Assembly (NCBI GenBank): GCA_965657645.1
Contig: CBFHOS010000005.1
Span: forward strand, 1-64,000
Reading direction: 5' to 3'
DNA: 64,000 nucleotides
Source of the DNA: CBFHOS01 sp965657645
GTDB taxonomy: Bacteria; Pseudomonadota; Alphaproteobacteria; Puniceispirillales; Puniceispirillaceae
The notes under the pieces were generated by a model. The model saw only the letters and a list, made by a program, of their open reading frames with translations, did not search any database and was not told the DNA's origin. The translations under genes and the position numbers were made by a program. Shown here piece by piece: positions 61,827 to 64,000 of the stretch. Position 1 is the stretch's first letter. Every line of letters begins with the position of its first letter.

Positions 61827-62807
61827 CTAATCCAACTGCTTCAAGGCAGCCATCAGCAGATCCCTAGCCGCCTGTTTATCAGAAATAACATTATTATCCA
61901 TGTAAATTCTGAATCCATCGACGTTGCCAACAACAAGTTCGCCATCACTCTGGCTTTGCGCTGGGTTGACTTCATAGAGCTGGACCGGTTGCTGGCGGCC
62001 CTTGAGCTGGGCCAATTCACGGGCATCACAGGCATAGGCATCACGCACTCGCAATTGTGTATCGGCGCCAATGAGGATGCCATCGGGGGCGCACAAATCC
62101 TGAATGCGGGCAGCTTCGTTCACCGTATTACCAATCGCCGTGTAATGCATCCGCCGGTCAGATCCAAAATTACCAACGGTCGCATAGCCGGTAGAAATAC
62201 CCATGCGCACATGCAAAGGCGGACGCAGGCCAAGATCAGCCCATTTTGCCCGAAGCGCAGTCAGCCGTCTTTGCATATCAATGGCCATACCAACGGCGCG
62301 TTGGGCGTCCGTCTCAACGCCCTTTGACGTCGGTGCACCAAAGAAAATGACAATCGCATCACCAATAAACTGGTCGAGTGTTCCACCCCATTTGTCACAA
62401 AGCGCGTTCATTTCAGAGAAATAATCACCAAGCAGGGTTGATAGCTGTTCCGGCTCCAAACGCTCGGTCATCGAGGTGAAACCAACAATATCGGAAAAGA
62501 ACACGGTGAGCTGGCGCCGGTCCTTTGTGGCAAGATTATCTCTGCCGGTTTCCATCAATTTATCAACAACTGTTTGCGGCACAAATCGCGACAGATTTTC
62601 CGTCAGCGCCGCCAATGTCCTATTCATTTCATTGAGGCTGGCCTCAGAAGCGTCCGATAATTTGGTGAGCCGGTCGAGCTTGCGGTTTTGCCGTGCCAAC
62701 GTGGTCGCCAGCAATTCGGCGCTCTCTTTTATCGCGTCTATATCTGGTACTTCGGCATTGATCAACGCAGTGATGTGGGCAATTAGCTCGTCGTGCTTAT
62801 TCTGCAT
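61827..62807 (-). CDS. Class III adenylate/guanylate cyclase in a Sia-type operon
   Basis: The 326-residue soluble protein has a helical N-terminal part (1-90, coiled-coil-like) and a class III cyclase domain (about 95-270). Metal aspartates D106 (FFSDIVGFT) and D150 (FIGDAI) and the transition-state pair N230 and R234 are present. The base-selecting lysine position is Q146, while the second position keeps T223, so ATP versus GTP preference is unclear. It overlaps siaC by 11 bases. In Pseudomonas this place is taken by the diguanylate cyclase SiaD. Making cAMP or cGMP under SiaC control is inferred. Confidence 0.88.
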   Translation of the reverse strand: MQNKHDELIAHITALINAEVPDIDAIKESAELLATTLARQNRKLDRLTKLSDASEASLNEMNRTLAALTENLSRFVPQTVVDKLMETGRDNLATKDRRQLTVFFSDIVGFTSMTERLEPEQLSTLLGDYFSEMNALCDKWGGTLDQFIGDAIVIFFGAPTSKGVETDAQRAVGMAIDMQRRLTALRAKWADLGLRPPLHVRMGISTGYATVGNFGSDRRMHYTAIGNTVNEAARIQDLCAPDGILIGADTQLRVRDAYACDARELAQLKGRQQPVQLYEVNPAQSQSDGELVVGNVDGFRIYMDNNVISDKQAARDLLMAALKQLD

Positions 62808-63180
62808 CTAGGTCTAGGATCTTCAAGGTTGCACCCTTTACTTCAAGGGCAATATCCTCGGCAAATTCACGGGTAATATCGTCATCTGGATCACAGTACC
62901 AATTCACATTGACGACAACGCTGCTAGCGGCATCCTCCAATTGGTCGAGTAATTCCATGAGCGCGCGGGCCGAGCTGGAATTGAAATAAGTAAGCTTGAT
63001 ATCAACGTCAAAGCTGGCCGGCCCTGTGGCAAGATAATTTGTGATTTGTGCCGTTAGTTCGTTGAAGAAACTACGAACATCTTCAGGGTATGATTCCCCG
63101 GCAATGAGCAGAGTACCTGCCTCTGGGTCAAGCTTAATCGCTGGAGTTCGGCTAGTAGCATCGATGACATAACTATCCAT
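62797..63180 (-). CDS. siaC: SiaC family (DUF1987) regulatory phosphoprotein
   Basis: SiaC is a STAS-like protein that, when unphosphorylated, binds and activates its cyclase partner. The 127-residue protein has the family landmarks RTPAIKLDPEAGTLLIAGESYPED (split at residues 11-34), LTYFNSSSARALMELL and VNWYCDPDDD. The phospho-acceptor threonine of Pseudomonas SiaC (Thr68, in an NTSS context) is S68 here. It lies 11 bases after siaB and overlaps the class III cyclase by 11 bases. AAGGGCGG precedes its ATG. Confidence 0.88.
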   Translation of the reverse strand: MDSYVIDATSRTPAIKLDPEAGTLLIAGESYPEDVRSFFNELTAQITNYLATGPASFDVDIKLTYFNSSSARALMELLDQLEDAASSVVVNVNWYCDPDDDITREFAEDIALEVKGATLKILDLDAE

Positions 63181-63191
63181 AATAACCGCCC

Positions 63192-63743
63192 TTACACTGT
63201 TGCCTTGATCATAAAGAAGCTAAGCCCATTATGGGTGTCGGTAACTTCCCAACTCAAGGGCAAGGTTGATCGCCGCGCGATTTCGATGAGACCAAGGCTG
63301 GCGCCCTTTGATTTCTCATCTGGAGCCTCACGCAGTTTGGTACGGTATAATTCCCGCAATTCTTCTGGAGTGCTTGAGCCAAGAATAGCCAGCTTGTCGG
63401 AGAGGCCTTTGGCCTCTTCTGCGCTCACAAAATTGCCAGCAATCACATCCATCGTGCCACCATTCTCGGCCACCATCACAATACCAAATGATGGCTTTTC
63501 GCCAGTGTCGGGTCCAGGTTGTGGGCCATCGACACCATAGCGGATGATGTTTTGCATCAATTCAACAAAGATAGAAAATACGTTGCGGATTTGGGCAACG
63601 TCTCGGGCATGATCCTCAAGCCTTTGACGAAGCGTATCGCCAACAGCCTCGAGGATATCCTCTGACACATAGCCCGAATAACTAAGGACAAATTCGTCCT
63701 TCAGCAACAGCTGGCTGAATTGAAAAAACCGATCAAACTCCAT
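63192..63743 (-). CDS. siaB: SiaB family protein kinase
   Basis: SiaB is a GHKL-like kinase that phosphorylates SiaC. The product (183 residues from ATG 63743; TTG 63764 would give 190) has an N-box-like helix VELMQNIIRYG, the GNFVSAEEAKGL segment and a late glycine motif KGASLGLIEIAR. It is first of the leftward operon siaB-siaC-cyclase-ABM. The ribosome site for either start is poor. Family recognition rests on context with siaC as well as on these motifs. Confidence 0.83.
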   Translation of the reverse strand: MEFDRFFQFSQLLLKDEFVLSYSGYVSEDILEAVGDTLRQRLEDHARDVAQIRNVFSIFVELMQNIIRYGVDGPQPGPDTGEKPSFGIVMVAENGGTMDVIAGNFVSAEEAKGLSDKLAILGSSTPEELRELYRTKLREAPDEKSKGASLGLIEIARRSTLPLSWEVTDTHNGLSFFMIKATV

Positions 63744-63920
63744 AACCCTGTCACTTTGCCGCAATTAGTCGGATCATGCCAATAAAAACGTCTGTAACCA
63801 TCCCAAAAGCAGTATTAAGTTACGTAATGCCACTCAAAAACTACCGCCCGCAAAACGCGATGGTGCATGGAGCCGCGTGCACCTTTATGGCAACTAGCTC
63901 TGGTGCCACGGGAGTTGGTG

Positions 63921-64000
63921 ATGCTTCCAACCCTCTATGGTGTTGCGATGACCACTCTCATCGGCCCTGCCCTCGAACCCTTCGATGATATTTGTCAGGC
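63921..64000 (+). CDS. Possible start of a gene cut by the window edge
   Basis: From ATG 63921 the frame is open to the end of the window (26 full codons, beginning MLPTLYGVAMTT). GGGAG lies six bases before the ATG. The hydrophobic start could be a membrane or signal segment. I do not recognise a family, and the call depends on sequence beyond the window. The 177 bases between siaB and this ATG hold no other feature I can support. Confidence 0.3.
   Translation, partial: MLPTLYGVAMTTLIGPALEPFDDICQ

Noticed and set aside
63776..63988. 70-codon frame near the right edge
   Set aside because: It has a stop-bounded, unpatterned translation; the frame from 63921 with a GGGAG site is the better candidate.

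Overview
The window is a gene-dense stretch of an alphaproteobacterial chromosome. Gene content (PuuD-type urate oxidase with a cytochrome c tail, TRAP transporter, MttB family protein, carnitine and phenylacetate catabolism, proteobacterial MntR) and moderate GC suggest a free-living heterotroph, perhaps a marine lineage such as SAR116. That placement is an inference from gene content, not from a marker gene. No rRNA, tRNA, CRISPR array, insertion sequence or phage gene was seen.

Layout. (1) 158-1090: a DMT exporter. (2) 1128-8032 and 18136-20528: a phenylacetate regulon (paaABCDE, paaZ, paaG, then paaI, paaK and a TetR regulator, probably PaaR). Two matching palindromes lie upstream of paaZ/paaG and of paaI and are probable PaaR operators. 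paaF, paaH and paaJ are not in the window. (3) 8083-17916: a roughly 10 kb block set between the two paa arms. It encodes a P450, a lone AsnC-type ligand-binding domain, a NicX-like ring-cleavage dioxygenase, a NicD-like alpha/beta hydrolase, an atypical acyl-CoA dehydrogenase-fold protein, an acyl-CoA synthetase, a TRAP transporter and a hot-dog thioesterase. It looks like an uncharacterised catabolic pathway for an aromatic or N-heterocyclic acid. (4) 20651-33834: purine salvage and degradation. It contains an NCS2 permease, an 8-oxoguanine deaminase-like enzyme, the operon hiuH-xdhA-xdhB-xdhC-puuD-puuE-allA, and divergent uraD plus a GlcD-type flavoprotein. The allantoate-degrading step is missing here. 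(5) 33856-47489: methylmalonate-semialdehyde dehydrogenase, an MttB homologue without pyrrolysine, and a gamma-butyrobetaine/carnitine route (BKACE, fused carnitine dehydrogenase/thioesterase, CaiA-like dehydrogenase, NDP-forming acyl-CoA synthetase, CaiD). These are followed by an Ldh-family oxidoreductase, a class II aldolase and a betaine aldehyde dehydrogenase. (6) 47512-52332: a glycosyltransferase, an Lrp regulator, two RNA methyltransferase-like proteins and a GlxA-family regulator. (7) 52348-56709: methylmalonyl-CoA mutase (mutA, mutB) and sufE. With mmsA these can carry propionyl units to succinyl-CoA if the carboxylase and epimerase are elsewhere. (8) 56757-59389: an ArnT-like glycosyltransferase, MntR and a TPR protein. 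(9) 59597-63743: a SiaA/SiaB/SiaC-like phospho-switch in which the output protein is a class III nucleotide cyclase instead of the GGDEF protein SiaD.

The most notable systems are the Sia-type switch wired to a class III cyclase, and the NicX-centred catabolic block inside the phenylacetate regulon. Starts were moved from the longest open frame to an internal codon where a ribosome-binding site, family length or overlap favoured it. All functions are read from sequence patterns and family knowledge. No database search was run.
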